Made by a program: the position numbers and the translations under genes. From Bacteroidota bacterium (lineage in GTDB: Bacteria; Bacteroidota; Bacteroidia; NS11-12g; UBA955): a DNA stretch of 13,740 nt. The notes beneath the pieces are model-generated. The model was given only the letters and a program-made list of their open reading frames with translations, was not told where the DNA came from and did not search any database. The stretch lies in NCBI GenBank assembly GCA_009918425.1, contig RGEC01000038.1, forward strand, positions 1-13,740, written 5' to 3'. This document shows positions 13,394 through 13,740 of this stretch, piece after piece (position 1 is the stretch's first letter; each line of letters begins with the position of its first letter).

Positions 13394-13740
13394 ATGCAAT
13401 TGGACAAAGTAAGGGATTTCTGTTTGGGCTTGCCTCAGGTATCCGAGTCTTTCCCGTTTGATGAAAACGTACTTGTATGGAAAGTAGCCGGCAAAATGTT
13501 TTGTCTGGGAGATATCCGTGAATTTAACAGTATCAATCTCAAATGCAATCCGGAATGGGCTTTGACCCTTAGGGATGAATATCCGCAAATTGTTCCGGGC
13601 TGGCACATGAACAAAACGATGTGGAATACAGTTTATTTTGACGGTCTGCAGGAAAAATTCATTGAAAACCTAATTTTGCATTCTTATCAGGAAGTGGTAC
13701 GAAAATTGCCTAAAAAGATTCAATCAACTATTCAATTGTA
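13394..13740 (+). CDS. MmcQ/YjbR-family protein, partial at the right edge
   Basis: I translated 115 codons from ATG 13394, open to the window end; the last two bases (TA) may begin the stop codon. The start MQLDKVRDFCLGLPQV, then SFPFDENVLVWKVAGKMFC, the WALTLRDEYP stretch, VPGWHMNKTMWNTV and finally HSYQEVVRKLPKK follow the MmcQ/YjbR small-protein family (about 115-120 residues, CyaY-like fold, DNA-binding suggested for some members). The role is unknown. It is divergent from the MORN-repeat gene across 57 bp that hold both promoters. Confidence 0.88.
   Translation, partial: MQLDKVRDFCLGLPQVSESFPFDENVLVWKVAGKMFCLGDIREFNSINLKCNPEWALTLRDEYPQIVPGWHMNKTMWNTVYFDGLQEKFIENLILHSYQEVVRKLPKKIQSTIQL

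Noticed and set aside
13337..13606. A 90-codon upstream extension of the MORN-repeat frame
   Set aside because: It lies antisense to the convincing YjbR-type gene, covers both divergent promoters, has no repeats, and would bury the signal peptide inside the protein.

Overview
The window looks like an ordinary chromosomal housekeeping segment from a member of the Bacteroidota (Bacteroidetes). The evidence is gene content and gene order: an acpP-fabF-rnc operon running away from an IPExxxVDY-family gene joined to pyk, a BT_3928-type DoxX protein next to a tandem-duplicated DUF1599 protein, a characteristic 115-residue ferredoxin with a long spacer between its cluster motifs, and promoter-like TAnnTTTG (-7) elements instead of sigma-70 boxes. 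Shine-Dalgarno sequences are mostly absent. I saw no rRNA, tRNA, CRISPR array, insertion sequence, integrase or phage gene, and no intergenic stretch longer than about 165 bases.

Layout. Positions 1-1903 (minus) carry a DUF1599 gene followed, with an ATGA overlap, by a DoxX/BT_3928-type membrane protein that leaves the window at its left edge. A 163-bp divergent spacer leads to a large plus-strand helicase-nuclease (2067-5234) with UvrD-type SF1 motor motifs and a C-terminal RecB-family nuclease carrying four cysteines in an iron-sulfur arrangement. It collides tail to tail with the acpP-fabF-rnc operon (minus, 7458 to 5231), which supplies acyl carrier protein, the condensing enzyme KAS II and RNase III. 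Divergent from acpP are the IPExxxVDY-like gene and pyruvate kinase (7542-9435), overlapping by 20 nt.

Positions 9440-11052 (minus) hold a 2[4Fe-4S] ferredoxin, an NlpC/P60 cysteine peptidase with SH3-like N-terminal domains, and a small unrecognised helical protein. A YfcE/MJ0936-type metallophosphoesterase (11116-11619, plus) then converges on a minus-strand pair: a secreted MORN/YwqK-type repeat protein and uridine kinase (13336 to 11614). An almost complete MmcQ/YjbR-type gene begins at 13394 and runs off the right edge.

The genes do not form one pathway. They are compact blocks for fatty-acid synthesis, glycolysis, RNA processing, recombination or repair, murein-peptide turnover and nucleoside salvage. 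Regulation appears economical. Three divergent spacers of 57-83 bp each seem to hold two overlapping promoters, and three genes share a TAATTTTG element 10-12 nt before ATG. All three convergent junctions are overlapped or 4 nt apart, leaving no room for terminators. I found no clearly new biological system. The best leads are a roughly 150-residue insertion in the DoxX protein, a C8 tract exactly in the linker between helicase and nuclease, the shared promoter architecture, and RNase III with a TTG start and Asn where a catalytic Asp is expected.
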